From Caballeronia udeis (GTDB lineage: Bacteria > Pseudomonadota > Gammaproteobacteria > Burkholderiales > Burkholderiaceae), in NCBI RefSeq assembly GCF_001544555.2, contig NZ_FCOK02000035.1, positions 25,962-89,961 of the forward strand: DNA of 64,000 nt, written 5' to 3'. Below the pieces are notes generated by a model that did no database searches, was not told the DNA's origin, and saw nothing but the letters and a program-made list of their open reading frames with translations. The translations under genes were made by a program, and so were the position numbers. Below are positions 26,459-35,407 of this stretch, in pieces; the first letter of the stretch is position 1; each line of letters begins with the position of its first letter.

Positions 26459-27235
26459 ATGGAACCGCATCGAATTGTTTCGAGGGAAGAATGGCTCGCG
26501 GCGCACAAGGCGCATCTGGCGGAGGAAAAGGCGTTGACGCGTGCGCGCGACGCGTTGGCCAAAAAGCGCCGTGCGTTGCCCTGGGAGACGGTCGAGACTA
26601 CATATACGTTCGACACTCCACATGGCCGCAAGACGCTCGCTGACCTGTTCAACGGACGCAGCCAGTTGATTGTCTATCACTTCATGTTAGGGCCGGACTG
26701 GGAGGAGGGGTGCCCGGGCTGCTCATTCCTGTCCGATCATATCGACGGTGCGCTGCTTCATGTCGAGCAACGAGATGTCGCGTACGTGGCGGTGTCGCGT
26801 GCGCCGCTTGAGAAAATAGAGGTGTTCAAAAAGCGCATGGGCTGGCATTTCCGCTGGGTGTCGTCGTTTGGCAGCGACTTCAACTACGACTATCACGTGT
26901 CGTTCACGCCTGAACAGCGGGAAAAAGGTAAGGTGTACTACAACTTCGAGATGAACGACGTCACGGCAGGTGGCTTCGACGGCGACGAATTGCCTGGGAT
27001 CAGCGTGTTCTACAAGGATGATGCCGGCGATGTGTTCCATACGTTCTCGGCGTATGGACGCGGCGGCGAGCCGCTCATCGGTACCTACAACCTGCTCGAT
27101 CTCACGCCGAAAGGCCGCGACGAACAGCACAACATGGGCGACTGGTTGCGTCATCACGATCGTTATGACGAAGTGCGTAACGGCGCAGGTAGCGGCCCGG
27201 CTCCCCACCAGGAAACCGGGGACTGCTGCCACTAG
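26459..27235 (+). CDS. DUF899 thioredoxin-like protein (copy 1)
   Basis: Cytoplasmic protein of 258 residues from the DUF899 family, described as predicted dithiol-disulfide oxidoreductases. A charged N-terminal helical part precedes a thioredoxin-like core with LIVYHFMLGPDWEEGCPGCS. Cys85 and Cys88 form the CxxC pair. WHFRWVSSFGSDFNYDYHVSF near residues 129-149 is strongly conserved in the family. AGGAGG precedes the ATG. It follows the ArsR and SRPBCC genes and is probably under the same repressor. A second copy lies at 38516-39280. Confidence 0.88.
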   Translation: MEPHRIVSREEWLAAHKAHLAEEKALTRARDALAKKRRALPWETVETTYTFDTPHGRKTLADLFNGRSQLIVYHFMLGPDWEEGCPGCSFLSDHIDGALLHVEQRDVAYVAVSRAPLEKIEVFKKRMGWHFRWVSSFGSDFNYDYHVSFTPEQREKGKVYYNFEMNDVTAGGFDGDELPGISVFYKDDAGDVFHTFSAYGRGGEPLIGTYNLLDLTPKGRDEQHNMGDWLRHHDRYDEVRNGAGSGPAPHQETGDCCH

Positions 27236-27324
27236 TTGAACGCGGCGAACGCTGCAAGCAGGCATCGGCACCGTGCGCCCATAGCGTGCGCGGTGCTTAA
27301 AAATCCAGAGGAGAAGCGCCCGTG

Positions 27325-28296
27325 ATGGACCGCATCATGGCGATGCGGACGTTCGTGCGCATTGTCGACACCAACAGCTTTACCCGGGCCGCGAGTTCGC
27401 TCGGCATTCCGCGCGCAAGCGCGACCACGCTCCTGCAGAGCCTCGAGGCAATGCTTGGCATCTCGCTGCTCGTGCGCACCACGCGCCGGCTCAACCTGAC
27501 CTCCGAGGGCGCTGCCTATTACGAGCGTTGCGTGCAGATCCTCGCGGATATCGACGACATCGAGGCGAGCCTGAGGCGGTTAGACGACCGGCCGCGCGGG
27601 CGGCTACGCGTCGAGATACCGGCGGCGGTCGCCAATGCGATCGTGCTTCCCGCGCTCGCGGACTTTCACGCGCGCTACGAGGATATCGTGCTCACGTTCG
27701 GCGTCAGCAACCGGCACGTCGACCTGGTCGGTGAAGCGATCGATTGCTGCATTCTGATTGGAGCGTTGCCGGATTCGGGCCTCTCGGGCCTGTCGGTCCG
27801 CAGGCTCGGTGCGCTTGAGCATGTGACCTGTGCGAGCCCGCTCTATCTCACGCGGCAAGGAACGCCCGTGCGGCTCGACGAACTGACTGACCACGTCGCG
27901 GTGAATTGCCTGTGCGCGCAGACCGGGCGCGCGGCGGACTTCGATTTTCAGGTCGATGGCGGCACGGTCAACGTGCCGCTTGGAGGCTTCGTACAGGTCA
28001 GCGACGAGCACGCGTATCTGGAATGCGGACTGCGTGGGCTGGGTCTGATCCAGCCGCCGCGTGCGCTCGCGCAGCCGTATCTTGACTCCGGGCGCCTGCG
28101 TGAGGTGTTGCCACACTACCGGCCTGCACCCATGCCGGTATCCGTCGCGTATTTGCGTCATCGCCGTGTTCCGCCGCGCGTGCGTGCGTTCGTCAACTGG
28201 CTCGCGGAACTGTTCGAGACGGCGCGGCATGTGAGTCATGAACTGCCACACCTGCGCCCGGTTCTGAGTGGCATGGAGGCGGACGAACCGGCTTGA
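27325..28296 (+). CDS. LysR-family transcriptional regulator
   Basis: Regulator of 323 residues. The winged helix is at about residues 1-60 (MRTFVRIVDTNSFTRAASSLG, then ASATTLLQSLEAMLG). It belongs to the branch whose effector domain carries RGRLRVEIPAAVANAIVLPAL, often linked to oxidoreductase or efflux genes. A GTG three bases upstream could also start translation; GAGGAG is at suitable distance for either. It is read in the same direction as the DUF899 gene but with about 90 bases between, so it is probably separate. The target is unknown. Confidence 0.87.
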   Translation: MDRIMAMRTFVRIVDTNSFTRAASSLGIPRASATTLLQSLEAMLGISLLVRTTRRLNLTSEGAAYYERCVQILADIDDIEASLRRLDDRPRGRLRVEIPAAVANAIVLPALADFHARYEDIVLTFGVSNRHVDLVGEAIDCCILIGALPDSGLSGLSVRRLGALEHVTCASPLYLTRQGTPVRLDELTDHVAVNCLCAQTGRAADFDFQVDGGTVNVPLGGFVQVSDEHAYLECGLRGLGLIQPPRALAQPYLDSGRLREVLPHYRPAPMPVSVAYLRHRRVPPRVRAFVNWLAELFETARHVSHELPHLRPVLSGMEADEPA

Positions 28297-28346
28297 GTAC
28301 GGCGCGATTCAAACGGCAGGACGCGAATGAGGATGACTGACTCGTT

Positions 28347-28637
28347 TCACTCCGAATCAAGCCACGAATCGAGGCCAACACGGAACGCGACGGCCACGAT
28401 CACCGGAACGGTCAGCATCATCACTATGCCGAAGTTCTCGATCATGTCACCGTACATGATCGGCTTGTATAGCACGATGCCCGAGACGATAACGAACGCA
28501 ACGAAGCCGACGAGCACCATCAGGATGCTGCGCAGCGCGATGGACGGCTGCCAGCGCTTCGGTTTGCGCGGGGCGGCACCGGGCTGCTCCGCATTCGGCG
28601 AAGTGTTCGGTTCAGATTTTTCTTTATTTTCTGGCAT
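28347..28637 (-). CDS. Small inner-membrane protein, unknown
   Basis: A 96-residue protein that I do not recognise. Residues 1-30 are polar, rich in Pro, Lys and Glu. Two hydrophobic helices follow (SILMVLVGFVAFVIVSGIVLY and FGIVMMLTVPVIVAVAFRVG), then a short acidic tail. It is probably a two-helix membrane protein. The frame stays open upstream to 28949, and the start at 28637 is chosen because the charged N-terminus begins there. No strong ribosome-binding site supports any start. It is convergent with the LysR gene. Confidence 0.5.
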   Translation of the reverse strand: MPENKEKSEPNTSPNAEQPGAAPRKPKRWQPSIALRSILMVLVGFVAFVIVSGIVLYKPIMYGDMIENFGIVMMLTVPVIVAVAFRVGLDSWLDSE

Positions 28638-29498
28638 GGCGCAGCTAGGTGAGGGGCGACCGAATTCGGAGATGAGGCCGGTTACATTCGGGGGTTTCAG
28701 TTGGAACGTGTCATTGCGGCAGGTTGCGATGAGCTGACCGGCACGCAATGATTGTGTCACAGGCGGAGTACGCTGAGCAGGAAGCCGCGGGGTCATTCCG
28801 GTGTCTGTCATAGGCGAAGTCCTGCCGGTCCATCTGCAACCGTCGTCCAGCGCTTTCATTCTCCATTCAAACCAGATGATACTGCCGCTATCGCTCGACA
28901 CGATGACGTGCCGTAATGCGCAGTAATCGTCGAGATGGGGAGATGTCAAACCGCGCGGATGGCCTCGGGCGTCGGTGTCACTGACGGGTGAGCGTTGGCG
29001 CAGGATCTGCTGTGCCCATCCCGGTTAGATGTGCCGCTACTTGGGCGTAAGCGGCGGTAAAACCATCCCGGCGACATGCCGGCAATCGTGGCGGTTAATC
29101 AACCACCGCCGCCGAGTTCCAGAGGCCAACTTCACGCTACTGCGAGACGCGCACGATCGTACCATGCAGGTAGCGCAGCAAGCGATGCGGCGGTTGAGAA
29201 GCAATCAGGAATTCGCGTTGTGACTTCTGGCCTTGGCCGTGCGACCTGGGGACTGCTTGTTTCAGCTAGCCGACGTGGATGCACGCCATTTTTCGCTGCC
29301 TGCGTGCGCAGAGTGGGGCTGGTACTTTACCGAGCTCCAAGGGCCGGTTATTGGACCCGTCGCACGCAGCAGATCGCGCTCTAGCGGGTCGGGTTAGCGA
29401 GCTTTCCCTAGCACCATGCGCATCATGCAAAACGCACTAAAATAACTGACCGCGCTTATTTCCTTCAAGGGTAAGCGAAACTACTTCAGTTCGTTAGC
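28638..29498. other. Long region without an assignable gene
   Basis: About 860 bases. The frame of the small membrane protein continues open to 28949. Short frames on the + strand at 29029-29223 and 29076-29384 match nothing I know and have no ribosome-binding site. A 5-bp hairpin (CCGGC-GACAT-GCCGG) lies near 29068-29082. No transposase remnant was recognised. Confidence 0.5.
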
Positions 29499-29921
29499 AT
29501 GACTGCCTTCATAGAGACCAAAGTGAATCCGTTGCTTGCCGGTAGATGCCTTTGCGGCGCAGTCCATTACGCAGTGAAGGACGAGTTCATCTATGCGTTG
29601 AACTGCCATTGCTCAAACTGTCGCCGGGCGACGGGTTCGGCGTTCAAGCCATTCGCCGGAATCGAGCGCGACAAGCTGAGCATCACCCAAGGGCAGGGCA
29701 ACCTGTTGATTTTCGGCGACGAAAATGCAGCACACGATGTTCATTGCAAGCTATGCGGAAGCCTTATGTTTTCGGTAGTCGGTGAAGGACGGGTGCACGT
29801 TACTTTGGGAACGCTTAGCGACACCCCGACCGTTCGCCCGACCGCACACATTTTTGTCGGCTCGAAAGCAGCGTGGCATTCCATCACCGACCAATTACCG
29901 CAGTACGACGAATTCGACTAA
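29499..29921 (+). CDS. GFA-family zinc-binding protein
   Basis: Cytoplasmic protein of 140 residues with the glutathione-dependent formaldehyde-activating (GFA) fold. The two zinc sites are complete: Cys17 and Cys19 (GRCLCGAVHY), Cys36, Cys38 and Cys41 (NCHCSNCRRATGSAF), and Cys83 and Cys86 (HCKLCGS). Most family members are of unknown function, and formaldehyde-glutathione chemistry is not proven for them. It stands alone, followed by the truncated LysR gene on the other strand. Confidence 0.88.
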   Translation: MTAFIETKVNPLLAGRCLCGAVHYAVKDEFIYALNCHCSNCRRATGSAFKPFAGIERDKLSITQGQGNLLIFGDENAAHDVHCKLCGSLMFSVVGEGRVHVTLGTLSDTPTVRPTAHIFVGSKAAWHSITDQLPQYDEFD

Positions 29922-29983
29922 CACGAGGGAGTCGATGATTGAACTACTCGACGCACGCACGGCATGTTCCGTTTGGCCGTGGC

Positions 29984-30577
29984 TCAGGATCCTGCTGCGC
30001 TGAAATGTTCCAGCAGGAAATCGATCACACTGCGCAGCTTAGCCGTAGGCCGGCGATCCTGCGCGTAAATCAGATGCATGGGCGAGGGCTTATACAACCA
30101 GGACGGCAAAACCGGCACTAAACGGCCTTCGGCAAGATCATCGGCCAATGACACTTCGGGCTGAAGCACAATGCCTGCGCCACACAATGCTGCGATCCGC
30201 AACGCACTGCCCTGGTTTGAGGTGAACCGGCCTTTCACCAACACTTCGCAAGCTTCGCCACCCGGTCCAAGCAGGTGCCAGCGATCATGCCGGGGCCAGT
30301 ACAACAGGCCCAGGCAAGCATGCGCATTCAACTGCTCCGGGTGTTCGGGCTGCCCATGCTTCGCCAGGTAGGAAGGCGCGGCGGCCAGTATCCTGCGGTA
30401 CGGCTGCAGCGGCCGCGCGACCAACCCGGTGTCGTCCATGTCACCAATATGGATGCCCAGCTCGTAGCCTTCGCCAATCAAGTCGGGTACCCGGTTGTCC
30501 AGCGTCAGTTCGACGCTGACTTCGGGATGACGCGCCAGATGCGAGAGTTGGGTGAAGGAGGCTTTGAACGTGACCAT
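29984..30577 (-). pseudogene. LysR regulator fragment lacking the DNA-binding domain
   Basis: The frame encodes 197 residues that match only the effector-binding half of a LysR protein. It begins inside that domain (VTFKASFTQLSHLARHPEVS) and continues to a normal end (LRSVIDFLLEHF). The N-terminal winged helix of about 85 residues is absent: a stop codon lies just upstream in frame, and the other frames upstream show no LysR sequence. It is most likely a decayed gene, though a stand-alone effector domain made from the ATG at 30577 cannot be excluded. Confidence 0.7.
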
Positions 30578-30887
30578 CCGATGCCTTCCGTTCGATCAGC
30601 CGCACGACGACGTCGGCTTGGGATGTGTCGTCCGCGGCAAACCCAGAAGCACCGTTGCGCTTTTCGCCAGGAATTACTGAGATCAGGCTCAACGTTGCTA
30701 TTAATCCAGTGTTGCCCGAACGGGTCGTACGGGACATCCCGGGCGTAAGACGCTTCGGGCTCGCGAGCGACCACCGGGCGAGCGCCATCGACGGCGAGCC
30801 TCCGTGCAATCCGTGGCACGTTTTCCCCCCTGCACGGCGCGCTGGCTCATGCAGTGTCTACCGAAGCCCGGCGCGCTGCCGGATCAA
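30578..30887. other. Region between the LysR fragment and the Gly/Tyr-rich gene
   Basis: Several frames are open here on both strands, but none gives a product I recognise. It should hold the missing LysR N-terminus and does not, so it is probably rearranged or foreign sequence joined to the fragment. Confidence 0.4.
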
Positions 30888-31394
30888 CTAACTGCCGGGA
30901 GGTTGGGGCGCCACCCTCTGCCAGCCGCCGGGGCATGCCTTGACATACGGGTAGTAACCCTCGGGCTTCCCGCAGTAATACCAGTAGGAGGATTGCGGCG
31001 CGCCGCCGCCGGCCACGTCTGCTTGCGCGCCCGTCTGCCCCTGCTCCATATATTGAGTCGGCGCCGAGGAATCGACCACCGGCACCGGCGCGTAAGGATA
31101 GTAACCAGAGTAGTAACCGGGATCGTAGTAGGGGTAGCCGTACGGGTAGCCATAGGGATACCCGTAGGCAAATCCCGGACCAAAATAGACACCGATGGAC
31201 CCGCCGCCGCAGCAGTGCCCGCCGTGGTAGTAGCCACCACCGTGGTAGTAGCCACCACCGTGGTAATAGCCGCCACCGCCGCCATGATAATAAGTGCCAC
31301 CGCCCCAGCCACCCCTGCCGGCCACGGCTGCGCCGCTGGCTCCCAGGAGGATCGCCAACACCAGCAATAGCTGGCCTGCTCTTCGCCCATTCAT
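30888..31394 (-). CDS. Exported Gly/Tyr/His-rich protein
   Basis: A 168-residue secreted protein of unknown function. Signal peptide at residues 1-25 (GQLLLVLAILLGASGAAVAG). The mature part has YYHGGG repeats near residues 38-57, then a run of YGYP repeats near residues 76-90, and ends with a conserved block (YWYYCGKPEGYYPYVKACPG) carrying two Cys. That last block is seen at the end of many small exported proteobacterial proteins. The ATG at 31394 has GAGGTGA six bases upstream; the frame opens earlier at 31460. It may be surface exposed or metal binding through the His residues (inference). Confidence 0.75.
   Translation of the reverse strand: MNGRRAGQLLLVLAILLGASGAAVAGRGGWGGGTYYHGGGGGYYHGGGYYHGGGYYHGGHCCGGGSIGVYFGPGFAYGYPYGYPYGYPYYDPGYYSGYYPYAPVPVVDSSAPTQYMEQGQTGAQADVAGGGAPQSSYWYYCGKPEGYYPYVKACPGGWQRVAPQPPGS
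31224..31277 (-). repeat. Tandem repeat, 3 x 18 bp, coding
   Basis: Two exact copies of GTGGTAGTAGCCACCACC (+ strand) at 31224-31241 and 31242-31259 and a third with two changes at 31260-31277. They encode the YYHGGG repeats of the exported protein. A related 12-bp repeat, encoding YGYP, lies near 31132-31168. Confidence 0.85.
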
Positions 31395-31686
31395 GATGAT
31401 CACCTCGACTGTCCGCACCAATTCAGGTTGGCTCACCGAGCCGAATCTTGCCGAGGGCAAGCACGCCTGAATCAGGACCGGTTAATCACAAGTGTATGAA
31501 TTTTGGCGGCATTTTTCATTGTTTGTGACGCGGGGGTGCAACGCGATAGTCAGGGGACCCAGGATGGCAGGTTTGCCATGTTCCGGTCATCCGCGGGTCA
31601 TGGCTTGTCGGTCGCTGTTGACACGGCGCTGGTAGCGCCGGGGATCTCGCACCTGACCAACCGGATGCTGGTGAAAGGTCCCAGCG

Positions 31687-32403
31687 TTAACGCGGTTTAC
31701 CCCGGGCACTTTTCCGGGCGCTCGCGGAGCGGGGCGCTTCTTTATCGGTCGGGGTGCTGCCGCCGGTCATCTGTTCCATCCAGGACAACGCGTCGACATA
31801 CGACAAGAACTGCTGCAGATACCCAGGCGACAACTGGCGCATCAGAGACAGCGACCTGTGCACGAGACTACTCGAGTTGAGTGGACCGGCATTCCCGGGC
31901 ACTTGCGCGAGCGACTGGCGAAACTGTTTCTCGGTACTGACCTTGGTCCAGGTTTCCCTGAAGTAATCGAGCACCTCCAGTTCTGGATAGGAGGGCGTCC
32001 GCTGCGAGGCGAGCCCGTCGTTATCTGAAGGTGAAAGCGCTTGGCTGGCGATGTAATCGATCAATCCAGCGAGCGTTCGGGGAGCGGGCTCGCCGGGCGG
32101 CGCTGCGCGGTTTGCATCGACATCGACATCGGCAGCTTTCGCTGCGGCCCTTTCGAGGTCGTCAGCATAAGCCTCAATCAGTTTGGACAGCCTTTCATCC
32201 AGGATGCGACGTGCTTCGCCGCTGTGACCGGCCGCCCTCCGGTCCAACGCTTCGATGAAATAAAAGCGAACAGGATCCAGTCGATCAGCGCCGCTCGCGC
32301 GCCATGCGTCGAGCACCAGACGGGCCTGGCTCGTCACATCATTGACGTCATCGCTATCGCCATCGTTAACGTCATCACGGACGTGATCACCAACGCTACC
32401 CAC
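31687..32403 (-). CDS. DUF2894 domain protein
   Basis: Cytoplasmic protein of 238 residues and unknown function, last gene of the stator-like operon. The family core is ARLVLDAWRASGADRLDPVRFYFIEALDRR near residues 27-56 and a C-terminal block with ELEVLDYFRETWTKVSTEKQ. The N-terminus is acidic (DDVNDGDSDDVND), from a short DNA duplication. The tail is basic and Ser-rich. Translation seems to start at a GTG that overlaps the OmpA-like gene by 8 bases. It always appears near DUF802 genes in related genomes as far as I recall, which suggests a shared role. Confidence 0.8.
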   Translation of the reverse strand: MGSVGDHVRDDVNDGDSDDVNDVTSQARLVLDAWRASGADRLDPVRFYFIEALDRRAAGHSGEARRILDERLSKLIEAYADDLERAAAKAADVDVDANRAAPPGEPAPRTLAGLIDYIASQALSPSDNDGLASQRTPSYPELEVLDYFRETWTKVSTEKQFRQSLAQVPGNAGPLNSSSLVHRSLSLMRQLSPGYLQQFLSYVDALSWMEQMTGGSTPTDKEAPRSASARKSARGKPR

Positions 32404-33043
32404 GGGGCTTCACCGTTGTTGCCGACGGCCTTGGGACAGGCGCTATTTCAACGCGGCGGTTCTTCGCCCGTCCCTCGTTGTCGGCATTCGAACTCACAGG
32501 CTGTTGGGAGCCGAACGCGGCCGCGAATACCGAGGAGGAGGGGACGCCGTTATCGATCAACGCGCGGGTCACCGTCAGCGCACGCTGGGCCGACAGCTCC
32601 CAGTTGTCCGCAAAGCGACGGTTAGCCTCCCGCACCTGCCGGTCATCGGTAAAACCGCTCACCATCAGGATCTGGTCATTGGCCTGGAGATAAGCGGACA
32701 GCGGCCCCGCCAGGCTCTTCAGTACCTCGCGGCCTTCGGGCTGCAGTTGATCGGAGTTCAGCGCGAACAAAACGCTGCCGTTGATGCCAATGCGCCCGTT
32801 GACCAGCGTCACCCGGCCTGCTGCCAACGGCCCTGCCAGCGCCTGCTCCAGGGTCTTGCGGCGCTGGGTTTCCATCTGCCGCTGCTTGACCTCCTGGTCC
32901 AGCCTGGACGAGAGTTCCAGCTGCACGCCAATGACACCCACCATGATCAGCATGAAGGCGCCCAGCAGCACCGACATCAGGTCGGCGAAGGCGGGCCATA
33001 TCGGCGCTGCCGGCTCTACGCCGCCATCGATTTCCTCGCTCAT
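32396..33043 (-). CDS. MotB/OmpA-like peptidoglycan-binding stator partner
   Basis: Inner-membrane protein of 215 residues. Residues 1-14 are cytoplasmic. A single helix follows (WPAFADLMSVLLGAFMLIMVGVIG), with Asp21 in the ADLM context where MotB has its proton-binding ADFM Asp. A coiled region of about 40 residues leads to an OmpA/MotB domain (residues 85-205) ending GRAKNRRVEI, the classic peptidoglycan-binding signature. Its start overlaps the DUF802 stop by four bases. It is predicted to pair with DUF802 as MotB does with MotA or ZorB with ZorA (inference). Confidence 0.85.
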   Translation of the reverse strand: MSEEIDGGVEPAAPIWPAFADLMSVLLGAFMLIMVGVIGVQLELSSRLDQEVKQRQMETQRRKTLEQALAGPLAAGRVTLVNGRIGINGSVLFALNSDQLQPEGREVLKSLAGPLSAYLQANDQILMVSGFTDDRQVREANRRFADNWELSAQRALTVTRALIDNGVPSSSVFAAAFGSQQPVSSNADNEGRAKNRRVEIAPVPRPSATTVKPRG

Positions 33044-35397
33044 GCCGCTGCGGCTCCGGCCGACGCACGCCGCCCGGCGAGCTGTTGCAGGTCTTCAACA
33101 ATCTGCTTCTGCGACATCATGCTCAAGTCGATGACTTCCCGAGCCTGCGCCACATAGTAGGCAAGCTGTTCGTCGCTGCGCGCGAGGGATTTGTCCAGCG
33201 CCGCCTCGATCCGCTGCAAGTGGGTCACCAGCTTGTCGTTGGACTCGCCGAACACCTGTACGGCGGCCCCGAATGCTTCACCCAGGCTTGCCACTTCGAC
33301 CGCGCTCCCCGTGACCTGCGCGGCAACGGCGCCGAGCTTCGCGGTTTCCGCTTCGACCTTGTCAGCGAACTGGGTGCCGACACGATCCAGCAGCCCCGCC
33401 GACGTCGAGACCAGCGCGTCGACAGCAGTGCGTTGCTCGGTGGAGGCGTGGTTTACGGCATCGAGCAGGGTCTCCAGCGTGGCCAGCAGACGGCTGCGCT
33501 CTTCCAGCATGGCGGTGTCGCGGACCATGCTGTCGGAGAGCTTCTGGCGCAGTTCGGCAACGACTTCTGCCGCAGCCTTCGGGGCTTCCGACGCGGCTTG
33601 CACGAGCCGCTCTATTTCAGCAATCGTGTCGCTGGCGTGTGCCTGTGTCTGAGCCGATATCTCGCGTGCGGTCCGCTCCAGCGTGTCGCAAATTTCCTGC
33701 TGCCGGCTTGCCGTGCGCGTGCCCGTTTGCTCCCACTCGCGGCTCAACGTGGCGGCCATGGAACCGAGCGCTTCCGTCCAGGCTGTCAGCCGTTGCTGGT
33801 CCCGCGACGCCAGTTCCGCCTGCAAGTCTGCCGCGGCCTTGGGCGCTTGCGCTGCAACTTCCGCGATCCTGTCGATCTCGGCGATCGTGCTGCTGGTGTG
33901 CGCCTGCGTCTGGGCCGATATGTCGCGCGCGGTTTGCGCCAGCGTGTCGCACATCTGCTGCTGCCGGCTCGCGGCCAGCGTGCCCGCCTGTTCCCACTGG
34001 CGGCTCAGCGAAGCGGCCATTGAACCGAGGGTCCCGGTCCAGACCGCCAGCCGCTCTTCGTCCCGCGATGCCAATTCCGCCTGCAAGCCCGCATGCGACT
34101 GGTCCACCGTGCGCAGCAGTGATGCCGCGTGTTGCCCGAAGGTCGCTGCGGCCGCTGCCAGGGCCTGCTGGTTGTGGCTCGCCAGCTTCTCGCCGACGCT
34201 TGTCTGCTGCGACAGCGCCGCGTTCCACGCTTCCGATACGCGGCCTGCCGTCGTTTCCAGGCGCGCGGAGACGCCTTCGAGCAGGCCGGCCGAGCGTTGC
34301 TCAAAGGTCTCGGTGAATTGATCCAGCGAAGTGCGCAGGTGTCGGGTGAGCGCTTCGCTCGATTGCCGGTGCTCCACGAGTGCCTGATTCCAGATATCCG
34401 CCACGGTCGTGGTCGTTGCCGCGAAACCGGTCGTCAGTCCATCCAGTTGCCGTTGCACCGCGTTCGTGACCGTGCCGTGCAACGAAGCCGTCTCGCGTGC
34501 GAGACCCGCCATCGTCGCTTCGACAACCGGCTGAAGCGCCGCGCCCGCCGTGCGGGCGCTTTCGGCAATGCTTTCCTTCATCGACCGCTCAACCGATGAA
34601 GCCAGGCGGGCGTAGATTCCTTCGGTCTTGCCGTGGAAAGCGTCCTGGCTGGCGATCTGGCGCGCGTTTAAAGCCAGGTTCTGTTGCTCGATGGTCGCCA
34701 TCATCGTTTGCAGCCGGTCGACGAGGGTGGGCATCACTTCGGTCTGCCGCTGCAAGAGCCTGAAGGTTTCCTCGCGCTGATGGGCCTGCGAGTAAATGCG
34801 CAGTGTCGTCCCGATCTTCACGTCGAGCATGTGCGCTGCCTGGATCCGTTCACGCCGGCATAACGCGGAGAGCAGCCCCAGCATGGCGGAGGTGGCCACG
34901 CCCGCGATCGAAGTGCCGAACGCAAATCCCAGCCCCTTCACCGGTGCGGCCAGCGACGCGCGGATAGCCTCGATGTCGGTCGCGCTGTCCAGCGCCAGCC
35001 CGGTGCCTCTCAAGGTCGCCACCATGCCCAGGAGCGTGCCCAGCATGCCCAGCAGCACGAGCAGGCCGACCAGATAGGGCGCCAGCGCCGGGCCGGCCAA
35101 GGCCACGCGTTCGCCCTCGACCCGCAGGCGAACCGGATTGCGCAGGCTGGGGTGCAGGGGCTCGAGCCAGGCGCCCAGGCTGGGCGGGGGGCCGGACAGG
35201 CCTGTGACGGCAAGCGTCAGGGAGGACGTGGCCTGGCTGTAGCGTCGCAGCTCAAACGCGCCCGCCAGGTAGCAGGCGCCAATCAACATCGTGACGGCCA
35301 GCGCCAGCGGGTTCGAGCCGACGTAGCCGGCGCCGATCCAGCATACGGCGGCCAGACCTACCAAAAAAACAGCGAGATTAAGCAGATTTCTGGACAT
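33040..35397 (-). CDS. DUF802 membrane protein, MotA/ExbB-like with a long helical tail
   Basis: A 785-residue inner-membrane protein. Two hydrophobic segments at about residues 5-26 and 29-48 are followed by a MotA/TolQ/ExbB-like pair: LVGLLVLLGMLGTLLGMVAT near residues 108-127 and LGFAFGTSIAGVATSAMLGL near residues 155-174. From about residue 200 the protein is almost all helix, rich in Ala, Gln, Glu, Ser and Thr. An 87-residue unit is duplicated in tandem at residues 438-524 and 525-611. It is tightly linked to DUF3348 upstream (10-base gap) and the OmpA-like gene downstream (4-base overlap). It probably forms the multimeric channel part of a stator. Confidence 0.85.
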   Translation of the reverse strand: MSRNLLNLAVFLVGLAAVCWIGAGYVGSNPLALAVTMLIGACYLAGAFELRRYSQATSSLTLAVTGLSGPPPSLGAWLEPLHPSLRNPVRLRVEGERVALAGPALAPYLVGLLVLLGMLGTLLGMVATLRGTGLALDSATDIEAIRASLAAPVKGLGFAFGTSIAGVATSAMLGLLSALCRRERIQAAHMLDVKIGTTLRIYSQAHQREETFRLLQRQTEVMPTLVDRLQTMMATIEQQNLALNARQIASQDAFHGKTEGIYARLASSVERSMKESIAESARTAGAALQPVVEATMAGLARETASLHGTVTNAVQRQLDGLTTGFAATTTTVADIWNQALVEHRQSSEALTRHLRTSLDQFTETFEQRSAGLLEGVSARLETTAGRVSEAWNAALSQQTSVGEKLASHNQQALAAAAATFGQHAASLLRTVDQSHAGLQAELASRDEERLAVWTGTLGSMAASLSRQWEQAGTLAASRQQQMCDTLAQTARDISAQTQAHTSSTIAEIDRIAEVAAQAPKAAADLQAELASRDQQRLTAWTEALGSMAATLSREWEQTGTRTASRQQEICDTLERTAREISAQTQAHASDTIAEIERLVQAASEAPKAAAEVVAELRQKLSDSMVRDTAMLEERSRLLATLETLLDAVNHASTEQRTAVDALVSTSAGLLDRVGTQFADKVEAETAKLGAVAAQVTGSAVEVASLGEAFGAAVQVFGESNDKLVTHLQRIEAALDKSLARSDEQLAYYVAQAREVIDLSMMSQKQIVEDLQQLAGRRASAGAAAA
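33565..34086 (-). repeat. Tandem 261-bp duplication inside the DUF802 gene
   Basis: Two in-frame copies, 34086-33826 and 33825-33565, each 87 codons. Both begin LQAELASRD, pass through LGSMAA-[ST]-LSR-x-WEQ and end with QAPKAAAD or EAPKAAAE. The protein copies differ at roughly a quarter of positions, so the event is not recent. Confidence 0.85.
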
Positions 35398-35407
35398 AGT
35401 GTCCCAG

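Noticed and set aside
29029..29384. Two overlapping + strand frames before the GFA gene
   Set aside because: Neither has a ribosome-binding site nor a recognisable product; they overlap in different frames.
31132..31277. Short tandem repeats as a CRISPR array
   Set aside because: The repeats are contiguous without spacers and encode in-frame YYHGGG and YGYP units.
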